Source of the DNA: Patagioenas fasciata
Lineage: Eukaryota > Chordata > Aves > Columbiformes > Columbidae
NCBI RefSeq assembly: GCF_037038585.1
Contig: NC_092520.1
Location: forward strand, 149,667,104-149,731,103
Reading direction: 5' to 3'
DNA: 64,000 bases
How positions within the stretch are numbered: the stretch's first letter is position 1; each line of letters begins with the position of its first letter. Position numbers and translations under genes: made by a program. The notes under the pieces are model-generated. The model was not told the DNA's origin. It did no database searches and was given only the letters and a program-made list of their open reading frames with translations. Of the stretch, positions 25,171 through 64,000 are shown piece by piece.

Positions 25171-28100
25171 AAGTGAGCTTCACACTGAGACTGATCTCCT
25201 GTCTACAAGTCATTCCTGTTCTGGTGGTCAGTTGCAACATATCATGGCACTGAGTCTCTTTCAGGCTTAGACACTTTTTTTCATCAAAAATTTAGCTAAA
25301 GAATAATTTGTGAGTTTCGATAATTTAAGGCAATTTTATTTTTCTATTACGAGTGTCAGAGATGAGAAGGCTAAGCCTCATATTAGACCCAGCTGATGTC
25401 TGAAGAAAGCTAACCCTTCTGGTAAGGAGAAGGAATGACAGTGGAGCAGGGGCTTGTGCCCAGGCACTAGGCAAAGAGATATTAGCAAAGCCAAGTGCTA
25501 CAAGGAGTAGGTAGCTTCTTGGCATTGCTTGACAGCAGCCTTCTCCAGAGGGAACAGAAAAGATACTTCTGCTCACATGTTTTACCCTTTGTCACTTCTG
25601 AATACTAAATTCCAAGCCACGTTGCCCTCTTGCCACCATGAATTCAAATACTGATGCCCATCTAAGATAAAACATAGGGGGGCTGACCTGACCAAGAGGT
25701 CAGAGAGAGAAACACACACAAATAAGGTATTTCCATCATGAACATTAACTAATTACTTTCCTTCAGCTGGACAGGCTCAGAGCATCCCTGCTGTCTTTGA
25801 CAGAAGATACTTGATTCCTGGCAACTGCAAGCTAAGGCAGAGGGTCAGGTGCTGCTTGCCCATCCTCTGGCAAGTGCTGGAAATTTAGTTTCACTAAGTC
25901 AGTCACAGCCCAGATGTGAAGTTTTCATAGCAATCAAAGAAAAAAATGAAAGCATCCATAGTGATGTGCCCAGATGGGGGAAATAATTAAAAATATGGAG
26001 CCAATTAAACCTTCAATCTTGGTATTCACCACAACTGGGATCTAAGGGGAAAATGAGACTGGTCTTCAATACTGGTTACCCTACAATTTTCCTAGAGCAA
26101 TGCTTGAACTGCGTAGCAGCACCAGCATACACCCTATTGCTAGAACAGCAGCTGCGGCTTTACACTAGAGCAAAACAGAAAACAGCCCTCTTTTATTGCA
26201 ATCCAAATCTGGTCCTGACGATGCTAATGGATATGGATGCAGCACTTGGCTCACTGAGGAGGAAAGACAGGGACATCAGGAGGGAGAAACTGGAGAGATA
26301 AAACCAGGCTTTGTCGGTACAGCTGCAGCGAGAAACCAAGCGATGCCCCACACAGCCCATTGACTGTGACAGCACAGGTAACAACTCACAGCCACTGTCA
26401 AAATAAGCAGCCTGAAGACGTACATGCCCCCGTGCTGCTCCCAAGCTCACTCCCGGGCTGCCTGGAAGGCTGAGCCACAGAACATCTCCACTGCCCACAA
26501 CCAGCTGGTGGAGAAGCTGGAGGATCAGCCAGGGCTGACAGGACAGCAGCAAAGTGCTCACCTGCATGGAGGATGCTCCGGCTGGGAGGTGGGGAACAGC
26601 AGCTCCACGCTTCCCCGCAGCGGGGTGAGGAAACACTGAGCTGCAAGGTTGGAAAAGCTCTGGAGAGGCAGTTTGCAGTCTCACAGCTTCTCTGAGAGTA
26701 GACAGGCAGCCTTAGAAGGGTGGGAGGTGAGATGTCCCCTGCTGGGAAGGGAAAGTAGTTGGGGAGGAGCGAAAAGAGCCTGCAAAGGGAATTTGTCCTA
26801 ATTTCCTTTGGCCTCACTTCCCTCAGGGATTTCCCACGGTGAAATGGGAAGAGAAGAGAGAAAAAAATACATGTAGCAGTTGTGTTTCTTTGAGATCGTT
26901 AGACCTGGGAGAGGAAAAGGAACTTAGAACAGTTTCTTAGGACAAAGCAAAGCAAGTTTCTTCTTGCAAAAAACTCAGGTGTTGCTTGTGCAGCAGCACT
27001 CTCTGCATGCTCTGTAAACAGGAGTTGGAAAAAAAATAAGTGCCTACTTTCTGCTCCATACAGGAATCTGAACCATCAGCTTCCTAGAGTTGCCTTGGCC
27101 AGAAAAGAAAGGAGAAAGAAAAGGGAAAATACCCAACCTTTTAAGCTGTGAACAGCTTTCCTGTTGCTCTGTACTCTCTTCTGTTATTTGTTCAGTGTTG
27201 CACATTCTCTGATTTTCTAACATCCCTAAAATCCTGGGGTATAACCATTCCAAGCATATTCCTACCAGGAGCCAGGGGAATTCGGTATTCCAGCCTTCAA
27301 CTCCCTGTGCACACACGCATGCTCAGAACAGGGCAGGATCCTTGCAGAGCAGTGTTTCGCCTCTTTACTACCTAATTCGCAACCTGTCACCCATTCCCTT
27401 CTAATAAATGCAGCTTGCACAAATACTGGATATATGGAAGGCCACTGAAGTATCGCAAACATTGTGGGAAGCACTCTTGCAACCTCAGTTCTTCTGAAAA
27501 CCACTTAAAAATCCACTACTTCTGCATCAACATTCCCTGCAGACAGAGTGAGTGATAGTCCAGGGATTAGGGCATTGGTGCTGGACTGTGTCAGCTCCAG
27601 ATACATGTGGATTACCAGGGAAGTCTGTCCACCCTTCGGGGCAAAGACTGTGGTTTCCCTCTTGGCAAGCTACTCCACAGTCTCCTTTCATACAACAGTA
27701 ATTATGAAAAGAGCAGCAAGGACTGGCAATATGCCAGTCTTGGTTAAAAACTATAGAAAAAGTCATGGTGTGAGGCAACACCCAGAAGACAAGCAACCCA
27801 GCTGTCTTTGAACCTTACCAGTACAGATACAAACCTGGATAATTTGCAGCCGCACCGGGAGATTGTCACCTTCTAGCAACAGGTGAAGAGCAGAAGCCCC
27901 ATGGTATCACACACACACTCACCTGGGGGTTCATCAGCAGTATGCAGAGTTGCTACCAGATTATTCCACTGCTGCTTTACCAGGTATTCTCATGCAGTGG
28001 GGTGCAGCAAGTTTATTTCCCAAGAGTTCTTGCAGGCAAGCTAAGGCATCTATCTCCTGCCTCCCCTCCCAAGAGAGACTATCAGGAAAGCTGGCAAAAA

Positions 28101-29547
28101 AAAAAATGGGATGCAATGCTAACAATACACTGATAATGTCTAGATTTTGATCTTTACAGTATTTTGCTCTGATAATGTCATTGCAGGGACACACATAAGG
28201 CCTGGCTAACTAAAGTTCCAGCTGTATAAAGGGAAAAGTTAAACCCTCAGGTGACAGAAGTAAACAGAATGTGCTACTCACCTCGCATTTCACTAAAACC
28301 TGATCTGCTTCTCAAATCCGTAATTTAGACTAATGTAGGGTCCACTGCTATTATCATACAATGGCAAACACCTTACTTTTCAGGAGAGGAAAGCCACTGT
28401 GTGCCCAGTGCCCGCGAGGGGACTCGAGTCGCTCTCAGACTGAGCAAGGACTCCATCAACCTGGAAACGGATGCAGCAGTTCCATCTGGCATGTCACCTG
28501 CCCATCAAAAGCAGATCCCAGCTGGGCAGTGCCATCAGCTGTCTTGGGACCCACATCTTCAGAGATGGCTGGTCTCCTTGGATATTAATACCCATGGCAG
28601 TTACCTCAGGCTTTAATTTTTTTCTATTTTTTTGTGGGGGGAGGGTGGGGTGCAACATACATAGCATTAAAACTCTTCACCGCAGCAGGGCTTTCTTTTC
28701 AAAGGCATTCAGAACTTGTCTCCTTACAAATATTTGTTTTTCAGTAAATCTTTGCTACTTTCACTGTCTTTACCTTGCAACTTAACGTGCATTTCTACCA
28801 AGACATCTCATTGATCTTAACAGTCTTTGCCAACCAAAACGATTCTATGACGTGAGGCTCGGTGCTCTCAGCCTCCTGCTGTGCAGTTTCCAGCTGTCCT
28901 ACGCATTTATCACCCTCCCAAAGCCAGTGTGGCTAGAATTCCGATAAGCGCTGGATTTATTGCATCTCCCCGCTGACTCGGTGCTCCATGCAGAGTTCCT
29001 GTTTGGTTCAGCCAGGCTGACCTAACACATTCTTAGGGATCACAGCTGGAGAGAATTTGAAGGAGGTCCCTACTTTTCATTTTCATCTAACTCGAGGAAG
29101 CCTCGACTTATGCTTTTAGCAAACCACAGCTCTCAACTTCTTACAGGTGCATTAACAGTGATTTGAAAGACAAGGATTTTAAAAAACACTTTCTACCCTT
29201 TTAAAATCTTTCATTTCTAGCACAGAAAATGACTGCTAACATACAGCAGTTCTTTCCATCAGTCACTATTTTTTAAAGGTATGCAACACATACCTAGAAT
29301 GAAAGCAAGGCATGTCTGATAAGCAACTGATGAATATCTGAATAGATTTTGCTTTGCTACAACTCTGTGTTACGCTTATTCTAATGACTGTTATTGGAAC
29401 ACCACAAAATAAAGGTGACAGCTGTCCTTGGAGCGCTGCCTAGTAAAGAGCCCACTGGTGAATGGACAAGGTTGTAGATTGTTTCATTTCTCCTGGAACA
29501 TCAGATGCCACAGTTCATGCTCATTTGTATTCTGCGTTTCTTCCAGT
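25171..29547. other. Intergenic DNA, nothing recognised
   Basis: No exon, RNA gene or repeat family was recognised in this 4.4-kb stretch. Open frames on either strand are short and lack domain features. Confidence 0.5.
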
Positions 29548-29973
29548 GATGATGAAGGGAGTGAAGCATCTCCCGTATGAGGAAAGGCTGAGGGAGCTGG
29601 GTCTTTTTAGCTTGGAGGAGACTGAGGGGTGACCTCATTGATGTTTATAAATATGTAAAGGGTCACGAATGTCATGAGTGTCACAAGAATGGAGCCAGGC
29701 TCTTGTCTGTGACAACCAATGATAGGACAAGGGGTAATGGGTATGAACTGGAACACAGGAGGTTCCACTTAAATATGAGAAGAAACTTCTTAGTGAGGGT
29801 GACAGAGCACTGGAACAGGCTGCCCAGGGGGGTTGTGGAGTCTCCTACTCTGGAGACATTCAAAACCCACGTGGACACATTCCCATGTAACCCCATCTAG
29901 GTGTTCCTGCTCCATCACGTGAATTGGACTACAAGATCTTTCAAGGTCCCTTCCAATTCCTAACATTCTGTGA
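29548..29973 (+). mobile_element. CR1 LINE, 5'-truncated, with end of ORF2
   Basis: About 425 bp of a CR1 retrotransposon 3' end. It has the conserved text beginning GATGATGAAGGGAGTG, the AGGCTGAGGGAGCTGGGTCT block, the ORF2 C-terminal coding stretch ([17 protein letters not shown], encoded around 29785-29860) with its stop codon near 29900, and the terminal CCCTTCCAATTCCTAACATT tail. The short 198-bp open frame here is the last part of the LINE endonuclease/reverse-transcriptase protein, not a host gene. Confidence 0.93.
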
Positions 29974-30329
29974 AGAACTGTGTGCAGAAGGATCGTGTAT
30001 CCACAACATTGACTTCAATGAGAGCAGCTTGGACTTGTATCTAAATGTACAGGACTGACACAGGTGCTTGTTAGCCCACAAGGACTTTAGGTGTGAGCAG
30101 CGCTCAGAGAACCTTGGTTCTGCTATTCAGTTTTCCATGCATCTTACAAACAGCAATTCAGATAGATTGTCCTTTTTTGTTGTTGATGTTTGTTTGGTTT
30201 TGTTTGTTTTATTTGAATCTTGTACACCACAATGATGAACGAAGACTAGGAAAATACCTGTAGAGAAGATCATTCTCCTGATGGATTGTGATGAACCCTC
30301 CTGCACACCAGGCCTATTCAATGAGGAGT

Positions 30330-31540
30330 AGAAAACAAGGAGGATGCAGGCAACTACAGGACAGGTAGCTTCACCCATCGCTGGGAAGATTACAGAACAA
30401 ATCCTCCTCAAAGCCACATCCAGGCCAATGAGGGATAAGGGTACCGTAACAATCACCACTACAGCATCAGCCCCATCTGGTCACCTCCGATGATGTGCCC
30501 CATGGATAAGGGGACAGCAGTGGATGTTTACCCTGATCCACAGCAAACACACACTTGTGGAGTGGATGGACAACCTACAATGTGGGTGAAAAACAGGGTG
30601 GACTGCTGTGCTCAGACTTTAGTAGTCAACAGTTTGGAATCTAGTAGGTGGCCATCTGCAAGTGGAGTACCTCATGGGCTGGTATTGGAGACTTAGTTTT
30701 ATGGCTTTACCCACCTGAGTGGTGGGACAGAGAGCAACCAAATTTGCAGATTACACCAAACTGAATGATGGTGGAGGACAGAAGTGGGACAATCCAAAAC
30801 AGGGGAGGAGAGAGCTCCCATTCAGTAGAATATTGACTGGTTAGAGTGACACACTGATGGAAAATGTGTTAAGTTCATCAGTCCTGCACTTGAGAAATAA
30901 AAACCAAGGGACCTGGGGCTAACGGAGGAGGAATAGAATAGCAGTCAGCACTGTGTCCCCTTGCAGCTATGAAGTCCAAGCCCATACCAGGCTGCATAGC
31001 AAGAGCAGGGCCAGCAGGTTGAGGGAAGTGATTTTCCTCCTGTATTAAACACTCGTAAGCCACATCTGGAGTAACACGTCCAGCTTTGGGCTCCTTGGTA
31101 CAAAAACACAAGCTGACAAACCTGAAGCAAGCCCAGCAGAGAACCACCAAGATTGCTAGAAGGCTGCAGCATGTGACACAGATCAAGGGAGGCCACGCTG
31201 CGTTTCTTCAGCTTGGAAATTAAGGCTGCAGGACCTGCAGTCTTCAACTACCTAATGGATGGTTATAGAAAATATGAAGCCGGACTCTTCAAGAGGCAAC
31301 AGGTAAGCTATAGCAAAGTGAATCTCTGACTGTACATTAGACAAAAGTTTGCATTGAAGATGTTACAAAACTGGAACACGAAGCCAGAACGGTTGTCAAA
31401 TGTCCATGCTTGGAAATATTCAAAACTTGATTGGACACAGTCCTAAAAACTTGACCTGCTTTCGAAGTCAGACTTCTTTGGTCATGAGGTTGACTCAGAT
31501 GACCTCCAGAAGTCGTCCTGATCTGAATTACTCTACGATT
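30330..31540 (+). mobile_element. Older, decayed CR1 LINE copy (reverse-transcriptase region)
   Basis: Collinear with the 3' half of CR1 ORF2 in plus orientation. Recognisable blocks are GGCAACTACAGG with TGGGAAGATTACAGAACA near the start, the TTTGCAGATTACACCAAACT block (RT catalytic neighbourhood), CCACATCTGGAGTA and the final GATGACCTCCAGAAGTC tail. Many stops and indels show it is an old inactive copy. Confidence 0.8.
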
Positions 31541-31764
31541 CTAAAACTGAAATTATCAATGCAAGCTTCACAGCGTGGCTAATACACAGGCATCTGTGTC
31601 ACTTTTACCTTCAGCCCTCATTATCAAACAGTCCAGGCTGCACAAGCTTTCAGATACAGATCATCTGTCAAAAGCATAAACCAGGGGTGTCAAACTCATT
31701 TTCACCGGGGGCCACATCAACCTCACAGTTGCCTTCAAAGGGCTGAATGTAATTTTAAGATTAG

Positions 31765-31963
31765 GCCTGTGGGCCTTGTGTTTACCATACGCATTGTACT
31801 CCTTTATCATTGACACTGTCTCATAACACAAAGGACATACTGTTTTTATTCCTTGAAACACAAACATGTATTCACTTTCCCATCTATCATTAAATTGCCT
31901 TCCTTCTGCATCAGTCTTTCTCTTACTGGACACTTTCGGATTCAGATTGCTCCACCAAAGATA
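31765..31963 (-). pseudogene. hAT transposase N-terminal fragment (BED zinc finger)
   Basis: Minus-strand frame beginning near the SSKRKTDAEGRQF motif and running through FNDRWESEY and VCPLC to HKAH. This is the order of a Charlie-type transposase N-terminus: basic patch, F-x-x-x-W/E stretch, then a C-x2-C...H-x2-H BED-type zinc finger. The frame then runs directly into the 3' inverted repeat, so the RNase H-like catalytic domain and dimerisation domain are missing. It cannot be active. Confidence 0.7.
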
Positions 31964-32256
31964 GTATGGTGTGCCACCTAAGTAAAAGACCAAGATGTCC
32001 TTTAGGACCAGGTTAAATAATAGTCAGGGGTGGATATGCCTACTGATAATTCTCCTTTTATCACCCACCATGAGGAGTATTCTCCTTATTCCACCATCCC
32101 CCCCAGCCCGGGTCATTCTTGTCTGTCTGGTCTTTAAATGCCCAAGGCAGTTACTGGTGTCCCCATCAGTGTCACCTATTACTCTTCTCACACAGGCTCA
32201 CCGCCCTCCTGTAGCTGTGGCTGCAGCTCCCGCCATTTCCTGCGCCTGCAGCACAA

Positions 32257-32280
32257 CACGTGTCACACACGCTGCACGTG
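32257..32280. promoter_or_regulatory. Paired CACGTG E-boxes inside the hAT remnant
   Basis: Two perfect palindromic CACGTG sites at 32257-32262 and 32275-32280, 18 bp apart, in the GC-rich portion of the transposon just upstream (in minus orientation) of the transposase fragment. This could be the old transposon promoter. Any present-day binding is an inference. Confidence 0.3.
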
Positions 32281-32869
32281 TGACCAGCGCTGGCAGGAGC
32301 TTGGGGACAAGGAGCTCGGCACTGCTGCTGGGTGGAAACAAGGTGCTGGGCCGTATGTTTGACGCTCATGGCATAAATCCTAAAAGTAATGGTACTGGAG
32401 TTCAGGAGTGACGTTTTGTCTCTATGGAAGTAAAACCGCTTAAGTCCAGGCCCTGTTTCTGAAGAAAAAGCTTGAAACCACAAGGTTTGGAAAAGATACA
32501 CAACTCAAGTCCTGGCCATTTTTGGTTCCTCACAACAGCATTTTGTTGACCTTTTGTATCAGACACATGAAGAGAAACATGAGCAGTGGCTAGTATGCTT
32601 TGTAGAATATAGCACTAAGACACATACCTTTCTAGATACATTAGCTAAGATTTTGTCTGTACTGAGAGTTTTGTCCCCACAGCACAAGAGATTTTCCGAA
32701 AGCTGTAGCAGACATGTAAGAAAATTATATCCTTAGCTTAACTTTGGCTTGCTTCTTCGCATATGTTTTCATAAAAATTCAAAACCTCAAGATCTAGAGA
32801 CAATACCACAGCTGTTTAGGTTTTTCAACCACTAACTACATTATCTACAGATTTTTCAAAAAGTTAACA

Positions 32870-32875
32870 TTTATT
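32870..32875 (-). terminator. Candidate KDM5A polyadenylation signal
   Basis: AATAAA on the minus strand, followed within about 40 nt by a GU-rich stretch (GTAGTTAGTGGTTG). It would give a 3' UTR of about 2.85 kb. A variant ATTAAA at 33760-33765 is an alternative. Neither can be confirmed without transcript ends. Confidence 0.3.
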
Positions 32876-35730
32876 CATAAGTTCATACTATCAGCAATCC
32901 TTTGAGAGGAATTATGCTCTTAAAAATAAGCTTAAACAATAAGAGGTGAAGCTAATAATGGTCTTCAGTTTATGAACACCTTACTCGAAAGCAGATGAGA
33001 CATCCATAACTAGAAAAACTGTGGCAATCTCTTTTCGACAGCGTAATAAAGAGCCTCTCCATGTGATAACATGAAAAACAGCTACTAGAAGTGTGACCTT
33101 TTGCACATAATTTGCACATTTCTTTCTGTTCTCTCTCGTATGCCTGCTACAAGTAGAATGATTGACCACGGCATCATATACCTGTTTGTTTCCGTCTTGC
33201 GGTAACTAGTGCTATGGTGAACAATCTCCACCACACCTTCTACTCAGAGAAACAGGAACATTCAGTGCAGCAGATTTACTAAAAGATCTCTTTTCCAGTT
33301 GATGGTAATAACATACAACGATTTTATCGCAACAGAGAACGTAGGAATGGTTAAGAGGATATGTTCAGTGGCTAACAGGATATGCTAACCATATTTTCCC
33401 TCCTTTGCCATGGATTCTAGGAGTCATGAAAATACAGAACACTGGGATTCTTTAAGAAGTCTTGTACTAGTCTACTTCTGGAACGATTAAACATCTGTGA
33501 CAGATAAAGTCTATCCACTCCATTTAGGGAAACATTTATGTAGTATCCTCAGTCAAAGCTTTGAGGAAAGTAACATCTGTTTAAACCAGTTTATCAAAAC
33601 TAAGGGTACAATGAATAGAAAAAAACCTAACTGGAGGCAAAAAGAGGGTATGTCTAGCTATAGCATAGACTCCTTCATAAATAAGTAAACAAAAAAATAC
33701 TCTTAAGTTTGCTAGGGTGCCCCATTCAGCCACATGATTAACGACAGCTTGCTTTTGCTTTTAATACCATATTAGTCTTTAAGGAGTAGAACCAGAAGTC
33801 TGTGCTCAATTTGCACTCAAAATCTCCCCAAGACCCTGTATCTTCTGACCTCCATCTTAGTTCTTTTTCTTTCGCACATCTTCCTCTTCCCAGCTAGCGG
33901 GCACAAATAAAACAAACTGATAAGTTCGTTTACCTGAGCTGACTTTTTTTTTGGATGGATAACTCTGCCAGACAAATAAACTTGCAAATATTAGAGAACA
34001 AGAGAAGGGACACAGAACAGTCAAGACAGAACACTTTCGTTTTTGTCAATATTTCTTTAAATCCCAATCCAGCTCCTAGTAAGACTGGACACTACTTACA
34101 ACACTCCTAGAACTGCAGAAGAATGGAAACACAATAGGGAGCGAGTGGAGAGGGGGACAAGACAGCCCAGGGGCTGGCTTCAGACATTCACATACACAAA
34201 GCCAGCATCCACTGGAGTCATTAAGGCCCAGATGCCCCACTAATAGGAACAAACCCAAACACAAAGGTAGCACATGAAATGTATTTACCTATTTAAACAC
34301 AGGCAGCTGGTCAGGCTAGAATGGGGAAGGTAACTGCTAATTCCTTGTACTACAAGGAAGGAATGGAGTAAAAAAACCCAAGCCCACGGGCAGGTTTTTG
34401 CTTTGTGAACCTCTGTCTGTGCTGCTGGTTAACAGTGGTAAGTATAAAAAAATCAAAGAAAAATAATCTATTTATAGAACAAGTCAGTAGTCTGAGACAT
34501 TTAGAAAAAAGTAAAAACAAGTCCTTCTTTAAAAATGGATTTACTAAAACAACTGTCACCCAGGATGACCCCAAGCCCTCTGGTCCTCTGGCAAAGCCAG
34601 GGGCAACTTCAGACAAGAACTGTTGCTGATTGTACACTGGTACACATCCAGCAAAGCCAGCAGGGAGGGGGATTTGCGCTGCGAACAGTATCTGCACACT
34701 GCTTGCTGGTATCGCTTGAGGCCATGCCCGTAGCCTGGTGATACTGGGAATAGTTGTGAGTGAAACTTTTCACAGAAGCACATGTCAGTGTAACCTCTGA
34801 GGTAAGTGGGCTGTCTTCTTTCCTTCCCATCCCTGGGTACAGATCACTGAACCTGGTGCCCTGGATGCTGTACCTCCTTTGCCAGCTCCACCCTGCGTGA
34901 GACAACTTTAATGTGCAGGAGTGCAGAATCCTACGCAAAGCCTAGAACAGGAGAGGGCATCCCTGTGGAAAGGGAAGCACTCTGCTCTTCCCAAGCTCTG
35001 GTCTAGCTAGACATCTTCATCAATGTTTTCTGGCCCTCCTCAGGACAGGAAGATGAGCTGTTCCCCACTAAGGAAAAGATTTTGCCTAGTGGAGTAGAGT
35101 TGGGTTTCCTTTTTGGTGAACAGAACCTTTGCCAATTTCTGAGATCGTGAGCTCCTCTGCCCTTTAGCTACAATAGAGAAATTAAAAGAAATTCAACCAC
35201 TTGCTCCCATCCTTTTAGTGTAGTGTTAGCTGCCTGGACGTGGAGGCAACTGAACTCTCCCAAGACATTGCTCTACTTGCTGGGTTGGCATGGGGAGGCA
35301 AAAGACAAACTTCCAAAGTCACCTCCTTAGGGCAACATGGTAGGTCTAAAAGCTCCAGCCTACACCCACCAATTCCAGGCCAGCTCCACTGCCAATGTGT
35401 ACTTCTAACACCCTGAAGTGTCTAATCTAACAGCCTCGGATTTGCTCAGTCTCTTAAAAGCAATAGCCACACTCAAAGATGGAAATACTCAAGTCAAAAA
35501 ACACTGGCTGGAGCTCCTAATCAGGCGGCATCTGCATAGATGAGTCGGTACCACTGTGCCTTGACGTCCTCGTTGTGTGAAGGAAGCCAGCTGTAAGGAA
35601 GGGACCAACTCTGCTGCAGGTCTGTATATCCTTGGAAGTGAAGCTCAGCGGCTACATTAGCTCCAAACCCTCTCTTTCTGTAGGGTTTCAGTGGTCCATT
35701 TCCCAACAAGTTCCAGGCATTGAGTAGTTG
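32876..35730 (-). other. KDM5A: Probable KDM5A 3' UTR
   Basis: Non-coding sequence immediately downstream of the KDM5A stop codon at 35733-35731 on the transcribed strand. The human gene is known for a long 3' UTR, so most of this stretch is likely transcribed, but the end point is inferred from a poly(A) signal only. No other gene or repeat was recognised. A 62-codon open frame near 35.5-35.7 kb lies inside the UTR and has no coding support. Confidence 0.4.
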
Positions 35731-63991
<28,261 letters not shown>

Positions 63992-64000
63992 CTAGGAGAC

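Larger units (their letters stand above)
31682..32370 (-). mobile_element. hAT (Charlie-like) DNA transposon, internally deleted
   Basis: Terminal inverted repeats are CAGGGGTGTCAAAC at 31682-31695 (plus) and CATGAGCGTCAAAC at 32370-32357 (minus), 11 of 14 identical. The element is flanked by an 8-bp target-site duplication, GCATAAAC (31674-31681) and GCATAAAT (32371-32378), one transition apart; 8-bp duplications are diagnostic of hAT. Total 689 bp. The interior carries only an N-terminal transposase piece, so it is non-autonomous. The TIR and subterminal text is shared with the hairpin element at 41026-41217. Confidence 0.88.

Noticed and set aside
29703-29900. 66-codon plus-strand open frame
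   Set aside because: It is the C-terminus of CR1 ORF2 in a truncated LINE, not a host gene.
31995-32411. 138-codon plus-strand open frame
   Set aside because: It runs antisense through the GC-rich part of the hAT remnant and has no domain features; the transposon explains the sequence.
35521-35709. 62-codon minus-strand frame just below the KDM5A stop
   Set aside because: It begins after the conserved KDM5A C-terminus and lies in the 3' UTR; no homology recognised.

Overview
This is a vertebrate nuclear window, almost certainly avian. Its repeats are CR1 LINE 3' ends with the characteristic octamer-type tail plus old hAT DNA transposons, and its two protein-coding genes are split into many short exons with canonical GT/AG junctions. 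Both genes are on the minus strand and both run off the window. No prokaryotic-type system, RNA gene or CRISPR is visible, and most of the DNA is intron or intergenic. I did not find a wholly new biological system; the less expected signals are regulatory or transposon-derived.

Positions 1-17,127 hold the 5' half of SLC6A13 (GABA transporter GAT-2): six coding exons encoding residues 1-279, that is the N-terminus and transmembrane segments 1-5 with the glycosylated extracellular loop 2. The exons for TM6-12 must lie beyond the left edge. Introns contain a CR1 tail, an older LINE tail and two long polypurine tracts.

Positions 17,128-35,730 are the SLC6A13 5' flank, intergenic DNA and the KDM5A 3' flank. 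Recognisable content is a near-perfect 113-bp tandem duplication (24,941-25,170), an AT microsatellite, two CR1 copies (29,548-29,973 and about 30,330-31,540) and a 689-bp hAT transposon remnant with its 8-bp target-site duplication (31,682-32,370). The remnant carries a piece of a BED-zinc-finger transposase. A candidate KDM5A poly(A) signal is at 32,870-32,875.

Positions 35,731-63,991 hold 20 coding exons of KDM5A (RBP2/JARID1A), a histone H3K4me2/3 demethylase. Every exon junction keeps phase, and the 1,349 predicted residues correspond to about human residues 344-1690. They include the JmjC core with its Fe(II) and 2-oxoglutarate ligands, the C5HC2 zinc finger, the PLU-1 region, PHD2, the LxCxE Rb-binding motif and PHD3. 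The ARID and JmjN domains, and all but the extreme end of PHD1, lie beyond the right edge.

SLC6A13 next to KDM5A in the same orientation is the arrangement I know from the human 12p13.33 region. The two genes have unrelated jobs (plasma-membrane GABA/taurine transport versus chromatin regulation); their adjacency is conserved synteny, not an operon.
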